From Belnapia sp. F-4-1 (lineage in GTDB: Bacteria > Pseudomonadota > Alphaproteobacteria > Acetobacterales > Acetobacteraceae), in NCBI RefSeq assembly GCF_000802185.1, contig NZ_KN676113.1, forward strand, positions 124,001 to 188,000: 64,000 bases of DNA, in the 5' to 3' direction. Each line of letters opens with the position of its first letter. The first letter of the stretch is position 1. The notes beneath the pieces are model-generated. The model worked only from the letters and a program-made list of their open reading frames with translations. It did not search any database and was not told where the DNA came from. A program made the translations under genes and the position numbers. Below, in pieces: positions 51,110 through 59,845 of the stretch.

Positions 51110-51934
51110 TCAGGCGCGGGCCAGCAACACCCGGGCGAGGCGGTCGAATTCGGCGATGCTCAGCGTCTCGGCCCGGCGGTCGCCGGCGATCTCCGCCGCG
51201 GCCAGCAGGCCCTCGGCATCGCCAAGCGACTTGAGCGCGCCGCGCAGCATCTTGCGGCGCTGGCCGAAGGCGGCGGCGGTCAGGCGCTCCATGCTGCGGA
51301 ACAGCGCCTCGCCGGGATCCTCCGCATGCGGGGTGAGGCCGACCACGGCGGACCATATCTTGGGGGGTGGGCTGAAGGCGCCGGGCGGCAGGCGCAGCAG
51401 CAGCTCGCAGCGGCAGCGCCACTGGGCCAGGACGCCGAGCCGGCCATAGGCTTCCGTCCCTGGCGCGGCGCAGATGCGCTCGGCGACCTCCTGCTGGAAC
51501 ATCAGCGCCATGCCGGTCAGCGCCGCGGCGCCACGCAGCCAGCTGACCAGCAGCGGCGTCGCCACGTTGTAGGGCAGGTTGGCGAGGATGGCGCGCGGCG
51601 CGGGGATGAGTGCCGCGACGTCGATGGTCAGCGCATCGGCCTCGATGACGCGGAGGCGGCCGGGATGGGCGGCCTCCAGTTCGGCCAGGGCGGCGATGGC
51701 GCGGCGGTCGAGCTCCACCGCCGTCACCGTCTCGGCCGGGCCGGCGAGCAGGGCGCGGGTCAGGCCGCCGGGGCCGGGGCCGACCTCCAGCACATGCCGC
51801 CCCGAAAGGTCGCCGGCGAGGCAGGCGATGCGGGCGCAGAGTGCCTCGTCCAGCAGGAAATGCTGGCCGAGCGATTTCCGCGCATCGAGCCCATGACGGG
51901 CGATCGTTTCCCGCAGCGAGGGAAGCGCAGTCAG
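51110..51934 (-). CDS. rsmA: 16S rRNA dimethyladenosine transferase RsmA/KsgA (CTG start)
   Basis: A 274-residue SAM methyltransferase that dimethylates the two 3'-terminal adenosines of 16S rRNA. VLEVGPGPGGLTRALL is motif I, VTAVELDRRAIAAL motif II and ILANLPYNVATPLL the catalytic NLPY motif. No ATG, GTG or TTG precedes GTG 51793, which would remove an essential part; the same frame upstream encodes HGLDARKSLGQHFLLDEAL, the invariant KsgA N-terminus. The only fitting start is CTG 51934-51932, overlapping the surA stop as CTGA. Confidence 0.93.
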   Translation of the reverse strand: MTALPSLRETIARHGLDARKSLGQHFLLDEALCARIACLAGDLSGRHVLEVGPGPGGLTRALLAGPAETVTAVELDRRAIAALAELEAAHPGRLRVIEADALTIDVAALIPAPRAILANLPYNVATPLLVSWLRGAAALTGMALMFQQEVAERICAAPGTEAYGRLGVLAQWRCRCELLLRLPPGAFSPPPKIWSAVVGLTPHAEDPGEALFRSMERLTAAAFGQRRKMLRGALKSLGDAEGLLAAAEIAGDRRAETLSIAEFDRLARVLLARA

Positions 51935-53235
51935 TTCCGCATCTCGATCACGGCGCGGCGGCGCAGGTCGCGCTGGAGCTGGCGGGACAGCAGCTCGATC
52001 CGGTCCCGCAGCATCTGCTGCTTGGCCTGGTCGGGCGTCAGCTCGGCGAGGTTCCGCTGCTCGCGGGAGCAGACCATCATCACCAGCACGCCGTCCGGCA
52101 TGAGGATGGGCTGCGAGGGCTTGCCGGGGGTGAGGCCCGCCAGCATGGCCCGCAGCGGCGGCGGGTTCACCGTCTCGAGCCGGATCTGGCCGGGGTCGGC
52201 GGCGCGGTCGCCGCCGCCGGCGCTCCGCGCCGCGGCCTCGACGGCGTCGCAGCTGCGGGCACTGGTGGCGAGGCGCTGGGCCTTGTCCACCTGGTCGCGC
52301 TGCTGCTGCGTCGGGTTGTTCGGGTCGAGCGTGCCGGCGAAGGGGAAATAGGCTTGGCGGACGCTGATGAGCGTGGCGAGGTCGCGGCCGCTCTCGCGCT
52401 TCTGGCGCAGGGCGACGATCTGGAAGCCGCCGGGCACCTTGATGGCGTTGCTGATGGCGCCGGGCGGCATGCGCTCCGCAACGGCGGCGACGGCCGGGTC
52501 GAGGTCCTCCTTCCGGGTCCAGCCGAGGTCGCCGCCCTGCAAGGCGGTCTGCGACTGGCTGAACTGCGTCGCCGCCACCGGGAAGGGAATGCCGGCGCGG
52601 AGCTGGCGGATCACCTCCTCGGTGAAGCGGTTGACCTCGGCCTCGTTCCGCGGGTCGTCGAGCGGGACGAAGATCTCGGAAAGCAGGTATTCCGGCTGGC
52701 CGGTGCGGGCGGCGGCGGCGCGGATGGTTTCCTGCACCTCGGCATCGGAGGGGATGGCGGTGGGGCCGAGCTGCTGGCGCAGCAGCCGGGCCCAGCCGAT
52801 CTGGGTGCGGATCTGGTCGTAGAGCACGCGCGGCTGCACACCGACCTGGCGGAGCTGCTGGCTGAGCGCGCCCTCCGGCAGGTTATTGCGCGTCTCCAGC
52901 TCCTTCACCGCATCGGCGACGTCGCTGTCGGCGACGGGGATGCGGCGGCGCTGCACCTCCTGCAGGCGAAGACGCTCGTCGATCAGCAGGCGCGTGACCT
53001 GCGGGGTGAGGCGGTCCAGCACCTCGGGCGCCACGGCGATGCCGGCATTGAGGGCGAAGAGCCGGGCGCGGCCGACGATGTCGGCACGGCTCACCACCTC
53101 GCCGTTGATCACGGCGACGATGCGGTTGGTCTGCGCCGCGGCCTGGGATTGCGGCGGCAGCTGCGCGCCCGCCGGCAGGGGCAGGACGGCGGCCAGCAGC
53201 AGGGCGAAGGCAGCGGGACGGAAGGGGCGCGGCAT
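51931..53235 (-). CDS. surA: SurA-like periplasmic peptidyl-prolyl isomerase/chaperone
   Basis: A 434-residue exported protein. Signal peptide MPRPFRPAAFALLLAAVLPL ends at AGAQ. NRIVAVINGEVVSRADIVGR starts the SurA N-terminal chaperone domain; one parvulin domain is evident around residues 180-290 (QSQTALQGGDLGWTRKEDLD, with PGAISNAIKVPGGFQIVAL). SurA escorts outer-membrane beta-barrels. AAGGA precedes the ATG. rsmA overlaps the end, but lptD and pdxA, the usual partners in many proteobacteria, are not here. Confidence 0.92.
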   Translation of the reverse strand: MPRPFRPAAFALLLAAVLPLPAGAQLPPQSQAAAQTNRIVAVINGEVVSRADIVGRARLFALNAGIAVAPEVLDRLTPQVTRLLIDERLRLQEVQRRRIPVADSDVADAVKELETRNNLPEGALSQQLRQVGVQPRVLYDQIRTQIGWARLLRQQLGPTAIPSDAEVQETIRAAAARTGQPEYLLSEIFVPLDDPRNEAEVNRFTEEVIRQLRAGIPFPVAATQFSQSQTALQGGDLGWTRKEDLDPAVAAVAERMPPGAISNAIKVPGGFQIVALRQKRESGRDLATLISVRQAYFPFAGTLDPNNPTQQQRDQVDKAQRLATSARSCDAVEAAARSAGGGDRAADPGQIRLETVNPPPLRAMLAGLTPGKPSQPILMPDGVLVMMVCSREQRNLAELTPDQAKQQMLRDRIELLSRQLQRDLRRRAVIEMRN

Positions 53236-53288
53236 GGGGGCGTTCCTTAGCCGGGCTGCGGCAGCAATGCCAGGGCCATGCATGGCGG

Positions 53289-53858
53289 TCAGGCGAACCA
53301 GGCCTCGAAGGCAGCGAAGGTCGCGGCGGCGCCGGCCTGCATCCCGGTGAGGCCGCCGGGCTCGGCGCCACAGGCTTCGATGGCGGCGCAACAGGCGGCC
53401 CACATCGCCCCATGCCGCGCGCCATGGCCGAGGAAGAAGCCCCTCCCCTCCCCTGCCGGCAGAATGTGGTCGAGGCCGCGGGCGAGGTGGCGGCCGCCGA
53501 GGGTGGAGCCTTCGGTCACGTAGAGCGCGCCGAGCGCCTCGGCCGCGATGGCGAAGCGGGGCACGGGGGCGAGCGGTGCCTCGGCCGGGGCGCCGAGATG
53601 CGCGAGGTCGGCCCGCAGCAGCGGCGCGCGGCGCCGCCCGGCCAGGTCGATGCCGTAGTGGGCGAGCGAGGGGGCGGCGGCGAGGACGGCCTCGATCGCC
53701 GCATGGAAGCCGAGCAAGCGGCGAAGCAGCGCGGCATAGCCAGCCCGGTCCAGCCGGCCCTCGGCAAGATCCTGGAAGACGGGGATGTGGTGCAGCCGTT
53801 CATGCGCCGCGGCAGTGGCCGTGCGGAGGGCGAGGCGAGAGGTCTGGTGGGAAGGCAC
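53289..53858 (-). CDS. Biliverdin-producing heme oxygenase
   Basis: A 189-residue all-helical protein of the bacterial heme oxygenase family. ALRTATAAAHERLHHI holds the candidate proximal histidine, and LGALYVTEGSTLGGRHLARG is the distal helix with its flexible glycines. It cleaves heme to biliverdin, iron and CO, for iron supply or phytochrome chromophore. The start is probably GTG 53858; a reading from 53984 would overlap hemN and adds an unlikely tail. No phytochrome gene is adjacent. It is divergent from hemN. Confidence 0.87.
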   Translation of the reverse strand: MPSHQTSRLALRTATAAAHERLHHIPVFQDLAEGRLDRAGYAALLRRLLGFHAAIEAVLAAAPSLAHYGIDLAGRRRAPLLRADLAHLGAPAEAPLAPVPRFAIAAEALGALYVTEGSTLGGRHLARGLDHILPAGEGRGFFLGHGARHGAMWAACCAAIEACGAEPGGLTGMQAGAAATFAAFEAWFA

Positions 53859-53934
53859 TGGGGCGCGGGATACCTTGGCAAGGAGGATACCGTACCAGCC
53901 CGGTCGGGTTAATGCCAGGGATAGGCCCGCCGGT

Positions 53935-53948
53935 TTGCGCCGGCGCAA
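53935..53948. promoter_or_regulatory. Fnr/Crp-like palindrome upstream of hemN
   Basis: TTGCG-CCGG-CGCAA is a perfect 14-bp palindrome with the TTGnn-N4-nnCAA geometry of Fnr/FixK/Dnr-family sites, ending 34 nt before the hemN start. The inner bases differ from the common TTGAT. hemN is a classical Fnr-type target in other bacteria. A direct repeat, GGATACC at 53868 and 53885, lies nearer the heme oxygenase start. Confidence 0.5.
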
Positions 53949-53982
53949 GGACGGTGGCGCGGCAACGGTGCAGCCTGCCGGC

Positions 53983-55329
53983 ATGACCGATGCCGCCCTT
54001 CCCTCCCGCCTTCTCCTCGCCGAGGCACGGGTGCCGCGCTACACCAGCTACCCGACGGCCGCGCAATTCGGTCCGCTGGAGGAGGCCACCTATCGGCAGT
54101 GGCTGGCCGGGCAGGTCGGGCCGGGCGATGCGCTCTCGCTCTACGTGCATGTGCCCTTCTGCCGCGATCTTTGCTGGTACTGCGCCTGCCACACCCGGCC
54201 GACGCGCTCGGCGGCGCGGATCGAGGCCTATCTCGCCGCGCTGCTGGCCGAGGCGGGCCTGCTGGCCGAGGCGCTGCCGGCGCATGGCGGCATCGCGCAC
54301 CTGCATCTCGGCGGCGGCACGCCCTCGATCCTCGGGCCGGAGGGGCTGCGGGCGCTGGTCGGCCTGCTGCAGGAGCGGTTCGGCCTGCGGACGGGTGCCG
54401 AGCTGGCGATCGAGCTGGACCCCAGGCTGTTCGATGCGCCGCTCGCCGGGGCGTTGGGCGAGCTCGGCTTCACCCGGGCGAGCCTCGGCGTGCAGGATAT
54501 CGACCCGGAGATCCAGCGGCGCATCGGCCGGGTGCAGCCGGCCGGGCAGGTCGCCGAGGCGATGCGGCTGCTGCGCGCCGTCGGCATCGGCGGGGTCAAC
54601 CTCGACCTGATGTACGGGTTGCCCGGGCAGGCGGAGGCGCATGTGGCGGCGAGCGCGCGCTTCGCCGCCACGCTCGGCGCCGACCGGCTTGCGGTCTTCG
54701 GCTATGCGCATCTGCCCGGCGCCCGGCCGCATCAGCGGGCGATCGACGCCGCCCTGCTGCCCGGCACGGCGGCGCGCATGGCGCAGGCCGAGCGGGCGGA
54801 GAGGGAACTGGTCGCCGCCGGCTACGTGGCGCTCGGCCTCGACCATTTCGCCCGGCCCGGAGATGCCCTGGCCATCGCTGCGGCGGAGGGGCGGCTGCGG
54901 CGCAACTTCCAGGGCTACACGACGGATGCGGCGCCGGTGCTGCTCGGGCTCGGGGCCTCGGCCATCGGCTCGCTGCCGGGCGGCTTCGCGCAGAACCTGG
55001 TCGATGAGCGGCGTTATGCCGAGGCGGTGGGCGCGGGGCGGCTGCCGGTCGCGCGCGGCCTGGCGGTGACGGCGGAGGACCGGCTGCGCGCCGGCCTGAT
55101 CGAGCGGCTGATGTGCGACTTCGCCCTCGACCTCGACCGGCCGGAGGCAGCGGCGGTCATCCGCGAGGCCCAGCCGCGGCTTGCGGCGCTGGAGCGCGAG
55201 GGGTTGGTGCGGCGCGCGCCGAGCCAGCTGGAGGTGACGCCGCTCGGGCGGCGCTTCGTGCGGCAGGTGGCGGCCTGTTTCGATGCCCATGCCGAGGCTG
55301 GGGCGGCGCGCTATTCCGTCGCCGTCTGA
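53983..55329 (+). CDS. hemN: Oxygen-independent coproporphyrinogen III oxidase
   Basis: A 448-residue radical-SAM enzyme of anaerobic heme synthesis. VPRYTSYPTAAQF is the HemN N-terminal signature, CRDLCWYC (Cys60, Cys64, Cys67) binds the 4Fe-4S cluster, HLHLGGGTPSIL is the SAM motif and NFQGYTTDAAPVLLGLGASA the HemN-specific tail that separates it from HemW. It converts coproporphyrinogen III to protoporphyrinogen IX without O2. A Fnr-like palindrome lies upstream. Its 3' end overlaps the convergent modE-like gene by 19 nt. Confidence 0.95.
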   Translation: MTDAALPSRLLLAEARVPRYTSYPTAAQFGPLEEATYRQWLAGQVGPGDALSLYVHVPFCRDLCWYCACHTRPTRSAARIEAYLAALLAEAGLLAEALPAHGGIAHLHLGGGTPSILGPEGLRALVGLLQERFGLRTGAELAIELDPRLFDAPLAGALGELGFTRASLGVQDIDPEIQRRIGRVQPAGQVAEAMRLLRAVGIGGVNLDLMYGLPGQAEAHVAASARFAATLGADRLAVFGYAHLPGARPHQRAIDAALLPGTAARMAQAERAERELVAAGYVALGLDHFARPGDALAIAAAEGRLRRNFQGYTTDAAPVLLGLGASAIGSLPGGFAQNLVDERRYAEAVGAGRLPVARGLAVTAEDRLRAGLIERLMCDFALDLDRPEAAAVIREAQPRLAALEREGLVRRAPSQLEVTPLGRRFVRQVAACFDAHAEAGAARYSVAV

Positions 55330-55700
55330 GGCTCCTTCGTCCGGCGCATGAGGGCGGCGAGGCGGGGTTCCGCGGCGCGCTGGGCGGCCCGTTCGATGGC
55401 GCGGTAATCGGCGACCAGGTTGCGGCCGGCCTCGGTCAGCGTCGCGCCGCCTCCACGATGGCCGCCGGGGCTGGCCGTCACCGCAGCTTGGCCGAGCAGC
55501 CGGTTCAGCGCGTCGACCAGGTCCCAGGCGCGCTTGTAGCTCATCCCCAGCGCGCGGCCGGCGGCGGAGATGGAGCCCTCGCGGTCGATCGCCTCGAGCA
55601 GGTCGATCTTGCCGGGGCCGACGCGGCCCCGCGGCAGGTCGATGCGGAGGCTGAGCAGGCCGGATTCCTTGGCAGTGGCGGTCGATCCTTCATCGGTCAT
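55311..55700 (-). CDS. ModE-type N-terminal winged-helix regulator
   Basis: A 129-residue protein consisting of the ModE N-terminal DNA-binding domain: GKIDLLEAIDREGSISAAGR and ALGMSYKRAWDLVDALNRLL match, followed by the wing (SPGGHRGGGATLTEAG). The C-terminal molybdate-binding Mop domains of full ModE are missing, so it must sense Mo through a partner or regulate differently. ATG 55700 is chosen since upstream codons are a shadow. It lies 49 nt after modA on the same strand and likely controls it. Confidence 0.88.
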   Translation of the reverse strand: MTDEGSTATAKESGLLSLRIDLPRGRVGPGKIDLLEAIDREGSISAAGRALGMSYKRAWDLVDALNRLLGQAAVTASPGGHRGGGATLTEAGRNLVADYRAIERAAQRAAEPRLAALMRRTKEPQTATE

Positions 55701-55749
55701 GGGGCGGAGTGTAGCGCCTTCCGTGCGGGCGGCCGCCGAAAAACGCGGC

Positions 55750-56517
55750 TCAACGGGCCAGGGCGAAGCCGAAGCGCCGCCAGGCTGGCGCCGCCTCCGG
55801 CCCGGCGAGGAAGGCGAGCAGGGCGCGGGCCTCCGCATTGCCCTCGGCACGGCGGGTCAGGGCGAAGGGGTAGGTGATCGGCGGGTGGCTCGTCGCCGGG
55901 AAGGTGCCGAGGACGCGGACGCCGCTGCCGGCGGCGGCATCGGTGGCGTAGACGATGCCGTAGGGCGCCTCGCCGCGCTCGACCAGTAGCAGGGCGGCGC
56001 GGACATTGTCGGCGCGTGCCAGGCGCGGGGCGAGCGCTTCCCATTGCCTCATCCAGGTCAAGGCGGCCTGCGCATAGCGGCCGACCGGGACATGCGCCGG
56101 GTCGCCGGTGGCGATGCGGCCGGCGGGCCCGAGCAAGGCGGCGAGGTCGGTTTCCCTGGTCAGGGCCACCGGGCGGGCAGCACCGGCGGGGGCGACGAGG
56201 ACCAGCGAATTGCCGATCGGGCTGCTGCGCGTCGCCTCTGCCAGCAGGCCACGCTGCTGGAGGTAGTCGGCCCAGGGCTCGTCGGCGCTCATGAAGAGGT
56301 CGGCCGGAGCGCCCTGCTCGATCTGCCGGGCCAGGGCGGAGGAGGCGGCGAAGGAAAGGCGCGGCGCCGGATGGCCACGCGCCTGCCATTCGGCGGCGAG
56401 GGCACGGAGTGCATCGGTGAGGCTGGCGGCGGCGAAGACGGTAACCGGCGCCTGCGCGCGGGCGGTGCCGGAAAGGGCGAGGCCCGCGGGCAGGGCGAGG
56501 AGGTTGCGACGGCGCAT
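55750..56517 (-). CDS. modA: Molybdate ABC transporter substrate-binding protein
   Basis: A 255-residue periplasmic binding protein. The signal peptide starts MRRRNLLALPAG, with a twin-arginine-like start, and ends at ARAQ. VTVFAAASLTDALRALAAEW, LSFAASSALARQIEQGAPAD and ADLFMSADEPWADYL are ModA motifs with the Ser residues that hold the oxyanion. GGGAGA precedes ATG 56517. The permease (modB) and ATPase (modC) are not adjacent, leaving modA and a modE-like gene as a small unit behind a probable Mo-box. Confidence 0.92.
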   Translation of the reverse strand: MRRRNLLALPAGLALSGTARAQAPVTVFAAASLTDALRALAAEWQARGHPAPRLSFAASSALARQIEQGAPADLFMSADEPWADYLQQRGLLAEATRSSPIGNSLVLVAPAGAARPVALTRETDLAALLGPAGRIATGDPAHVPVGRYAQAALTWMRQWEALAPRLARADNVRAALLLVERGEAPYGIVYATDAAAGSGVRVLGTFPATSHPPITYPFALTRRAEGNAEARALLAFLAGPEAAPAWRRFGFALAR

Positions 56518-56532
56518 GCAGATCTCCCGGGA

Positions 56533-56556
56533 CGTCGTATCCGCTTGGATATAGCG
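56533..56556. promoter_or_regulatory. Candidate Mo-box (ModE-type operator) before modA
   Basis: CGTCGTATCC (56533-56542) and GGATATAGCG (56547-56556) form an imperfect inverted repeat around GCTT, with a perfect TATCC/GGATA core and CG at both outer ends. This resembles the CGxTATATA-type halves of known Mo-boxes. It starts 16 nt before modA and overlaps a TATATC -10-like sequence on the minus strand. Confidence 0.5.
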
Positions 56557-56584
56557 AATGGGATGGACACCGTCGATGACCGGC

Positions 56585-59500
56585 CTAGCCGGTACCGGCC
56601 AGATCGGGCGCGCGCTTCCGCAGGTTGGCCCCGTCCGGCATGGCCGCCGGTGGCGGGTCAGCGCTGCCGAAGCGGGCATAGAGCGCGGGCAGCACCATGA
56701 GGGTCAGCAGGGTCGCCGTGACGAGGCCGCCGATGACCACCGTGGCGATCGGCTTCTGCACCTCGGCGCCGGCCCCGGTGGCGAGCGCCATCGGCACGAA
56801 GCCGAGCGAGGCGACGAGCGCCGTCATCGCCACCGGCCGCAGCCGGTCCATCGCCCCCTGGCGGATCGCCGCCTCGCGGCCGAGGCCCGCGGCGCGCAGC
56901 GTCCGGATGTGGTCCAGCATGACGAGGCCGTTCAGCACCGCGACGCCCGAAAGGGCAATGAAGCCGACCGCGGCCGAGACCGAGAGCGGCATGCCCCGGA
57001 GCCAGAGCAGGGCGATGCCGCCGGTCAGCGCCAGGGGCACGGCGCTGAACACCAGCAACGCGTCGCGCGGCGAGCCGAGGGCGGCGTAGAGCAGCAGGAA
57101 GATCAGGAAGAACACCGCCGGCACCACCACCAGCAGGCGCCCGCGCGCCGCCTCCAGGTTCTCGAACTGCCCGCCCCAGCCGAGCCAGGAGCCGGCGGGC
57201 AGGCGCAGCTCCGCCTCCACGCGCGCCCGGGCCTCGGCGACGACGGAGGCGATGTCGCGGCCGCGGATATTGGCGGTGACGACGATGCGGCGCCGGCCGT
57301 TCTCGCGGCTGACCTGGTTCGGCCCCTCGGTCAGCCGGAAGGCGGCGAGGCTGCGGAGCGGGATGCTCGCGCGCGCCTCGCCGGGCAGCGCCACCGGCAG
57401 GTTGCGCAGCGCCTCGAGGTCGCGGCGCACCGCCTCCTCCACGCGCACCAGGATGGCGAAGCGGCGGTCCCCCTCGAAGACGCGGCCCGCCTCGCGGCCG
57501 CCGATCGCCGTGCCGATCACCTCCTGCACCGCGCCCAGGCTGAGGCCGCGCCGGGCGATGGCCGCCTTGTCCACGGTGATCTCGAGGAAGGGCAGGCCCG
57601 TCGCCTGCTCCACCCGCACGTCCTCGGCGCCTGCGATGCCGCGGAGGATGCCGGCGACCTGCTCGGCCGCCGCCAGCATCGCTACGGAGTCCTCGCCGAA
57701 GACCTTGACGGCAAGGTCGCCGCGGGTGCCCGCCAGCAACTCGTTGAAGCGCATCTGGATGGGCTGGGTGAACTCGTAATTGTTGCCCGGCAGCCGGTTC
57801 ACCGCCGCCTCGATGCGCCGCACCAGCGCCGCCTTCGGCAGCGACGGGTCGGGCCAGTGCTCGCGCGGCTTCAGGATGATGAAGGCGTCGGAAACGTTGG
57901 GCGGCATCGGGTCGGAGGCGACCTCGGCGGTGCCGGTCTTCGAGAAGACGACCGCAACTTCGGGAAAGCGCGAAACCGTCGCCTCGACCGCGAACTGCAT
58001 CGCCTGCGACTGGGAGAGCGAGGTCGAGGGGATGCGCATCGCATGCATGGCGATGTTGCCCTCGTCGAGCTGCGGGATGAATTCCGAGCCGAGCCGGGTG
58101 CCGAGCAGCAGCGCGCCGAGGAAGGCCAGCGCCGCGGCGCCGATGACCGGCGCCGGCCGCCGCAGGGCGAGGCCGAGCGCCGGGGCATAGCCGCGCCGGA
58201 GGGCGCGCAGCAGCCGGTTGTCGCCCTCCTCGACCCGCCCGGTGACGAGAAGGGCGACCATGGCGGGAACGAAGGTGAGCGACAGGACGAAGGCCATGGC
58301 GAGCGCGATGATGACAGTCAGCGCCATGGGGACGAACATCTTGCCCTCCACCCCCTGGAAGGCGAGCAGCGGCACGTAGACCAGGATGATGATGGCCTGG
58401 CCGAAGACCGAGGGGCGGATCATCTCGCGCGCCGCGGCGGCCACCGTCTCCAGCCGCTCGGGCAGGAGTAGCCGCCGGCCGAGCGCCCGCTGCCGCCCTG
58501 CCAGGTGGCGCAGCGCGTTCTCGGTGACGATCACGGCACCGTCCACGATCAGGCCGAAATCGAGCGCGCCGAGGCTCATCAGGTTGGCGCTGATGCCGCC
58601 CTCCAGCATCCCCGTCGCGGTCAGCAGCATCGTCGCCGGGATGACCAGCGCCGCGACCACCGCCGCGCGCAGGTTGCCGAGCAGCAGGAACAGCACGGCG
58701 ACGACGAGCAGCGCGCCCTCGCAGAGATTCCTCGCCACCGTGCGAATCGTGGCATCGACCAGCTCGGTCCGGTCAAGCACCGTGCGCAGCCGGATGCCGG
58801 GCGGCAGCGTGCGGACGATCTCGCGCAGCTTCGCCTGCACCGCGGTTGCTACGGTGCGGCTGTTCTCGCCGATCAGCATCAGCGCGGTGCCGACCACGGC
58901 CGGCGCCCCGTTCGCGCTGGCGCTGCCGGTCGGCAGTTCCCGCCCCAGCTCGACGCGGGCGATGTCGCGGATGCGGATCGGCACGCCCTCCCGGGTCGCC
59001 ACCACGACCTCGCGGATGTCGTCGAGCGTCTCCAGCCGGCCGCCGGAGCGGACGACATAGCCCTCGCCGCCGCGCTCGATATAACCGGCGCCGCGGCTCT
59101 GGTTGTTGCGCTCCAGCGCCTCCGCCACCGCCGCGAAGGAAAGGCCAAGACCGATCAGCCGGGCCGGGTCCGGCTCGACATGGTACTGCTTCACGGCGCC
59201 GCCGATGGCATCGACGCCGGCGACGCCAGGCACGTTGCGGAGCTGCGGGCGGATCACCCAATCCTGCAGCGTCCGCAGATAGGCCTCGCGCTCCAGCTCC
59301 GTCGCCAGGCGCGTGCCCTCGGGGGTGAGGTAGCCGCCATCCGACTGCCAGCCGGGGCGGCCGTTGCGCGCGATGTCGCCGGCCTCGCGCGGCGCCCAGT
59401 CGAGCGTCCACATGGTGACCTCGCCGAGGCCGGTCGTGATCGGGCCCAGCCTCGGCTCGGCGCCCTCCGGCAGCAGCTCGCGTGCCTCGGTCAGCCGTTC

Positions 59501-59833
59501 CAGCACCTGCTGGCGGGCGTAGTAGATCTCCGCATCGTCGCGGAAGATCGCCACCACCTGGCTGAAGCCGTTGCGCGAGAGCGAGCGGGTGGACGCGAGG
59601 CCGCGGATGCCGGCGAGCGCGGTCTCGACCGGTACCGTCACCTGCTTCTCGACCTCCTCGGGCGAAAGGGCGGGGGCCAGGGTGTTGATCTGCACCTGGT
59701 TGTTGGTGATGTCGGGCACCGCGTCGACCGGCAGCGACTGCAGGGAGCGCAGACCGAAGCCGGCGGCGGCGGCGACCAGCAGCACCACCAGCCAGCGCTG
59801 GCGGACCGAAGCCTCGATGATGCGTGCGATCAT
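56585..59833 (-). CDS. czcA: CzcA/CusA-type heavy-metal efflux RND pump
   Basis: A 1082-residue HME-RND inner-membrane pump. LPVDAVPDITNNQVQINTLA is the hallmark N-terminal loop, LDFGLIVDGAVIVTENALRH is the transmembrane-4 motif with the proton-relay Asp of divalent-cation (Co/Zn/Cd or Ni) exporters rather than the Cu/Ag CusA form, and LALTGGIALLWLRGMPLSVS is near the C-terminus. Two large periplasmic loops are present. It works with the CzcB and CzcC proteins encoded just upstream, 12 nt apart. Ion choice is inferred from motif type. Confidence 0.93.
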   Translation of the reverse strand: MIARIIEASVRQRWLVVLLVAAAAGFGLRSLQSLPVDAVPDITNNQVQINTLAPALSPEEVEKQVTVPVETALAGIRGLASTRSLSRNGFSQVVAIFRDDAEIYYARQQVLERLTEARELLPEGAEPRLGPITTGLGEVTMWTLDWAPREAGDIARNGRPGWQSDGGYLTPEGTRLATELEREAYLRTLQDWVIRPQLRNVPGVAGVDAIGGAVKQYHVEPDPARLIGLGLSFAAVAEALERNNQSRGAGYIERGGEGYVVRSGGRLETLDDIREVVVATREGVPIRIRDIARVELGRELPTGSASANGAPAVVGTALMLIGENSRTVATAVQAKLREIVRTLPPGIRLRTVLDRTELVDATIRTVARNLCEGALLVVAVLFLLLGNLRAAVVAALVIPATMLLTATGMLEGGISANLMSLGALDFGLIVDGAVIVTENALRHLAGRQRALGRRLLLPERLETVAAAAREMIRPSVFGQAIIILVYVPLLAFQGVEGKMFVPMALTVIIALAMAFVLSLTFVPAMVALLVTGRVEEGDNRLLRALRRGYAPALGLALRRPAPVIGAAALAFLGALLLGTRLGSEFIPQLDEGNIAMHAMRIPSTSLSQSQAMQFAVEATVSRFPEVAVVFSKTGTAEVASDPMPPNVSDAFIILKPREHWPDPSLPKAALVRRIEAAVNRLPGNNYEFTQPIQMRFNELLAGTRGDLAVKVFGEDSVAMLAAAEQVAGILRGIAGAEDVRVEQATGLPFLEITVDKAAIARRGLSLGAVQEVIGTAIGGREAGRVFEGDRRFAILVRVEEAVRRDLEALRNLPVALPGEARASIPLRSLAAFRLTEGPNQVSRENGRRRIVVTANIRGRDIASVVAEARARVEAELRLPAGSWLGWGGQFENLEAARGRLLVVVPAVFFLIFLLLYAALGSPRDALLVFSAVPLALTGGIALLWLRGMPLSVSAAVGFIALSGVAVLNGLVMLDHIRTLRAAGLGREAAIRQGAMDRLRPVAMTALVASLGFVPMALATGAGAEVQKPIATVVIGGLVTATLLTLMVLPALYARFGSADPPPAAMPDGANLRKRAPDLAGTG

Positions 59834-59845
59834 GGTCCGGCGGCC

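Noticed and set aside
51110..51793. rsmA beginning at GTG 51793.
   Set aside because: It would remove the conserved KSLGQHF region encoded directly upstream in the same frame.
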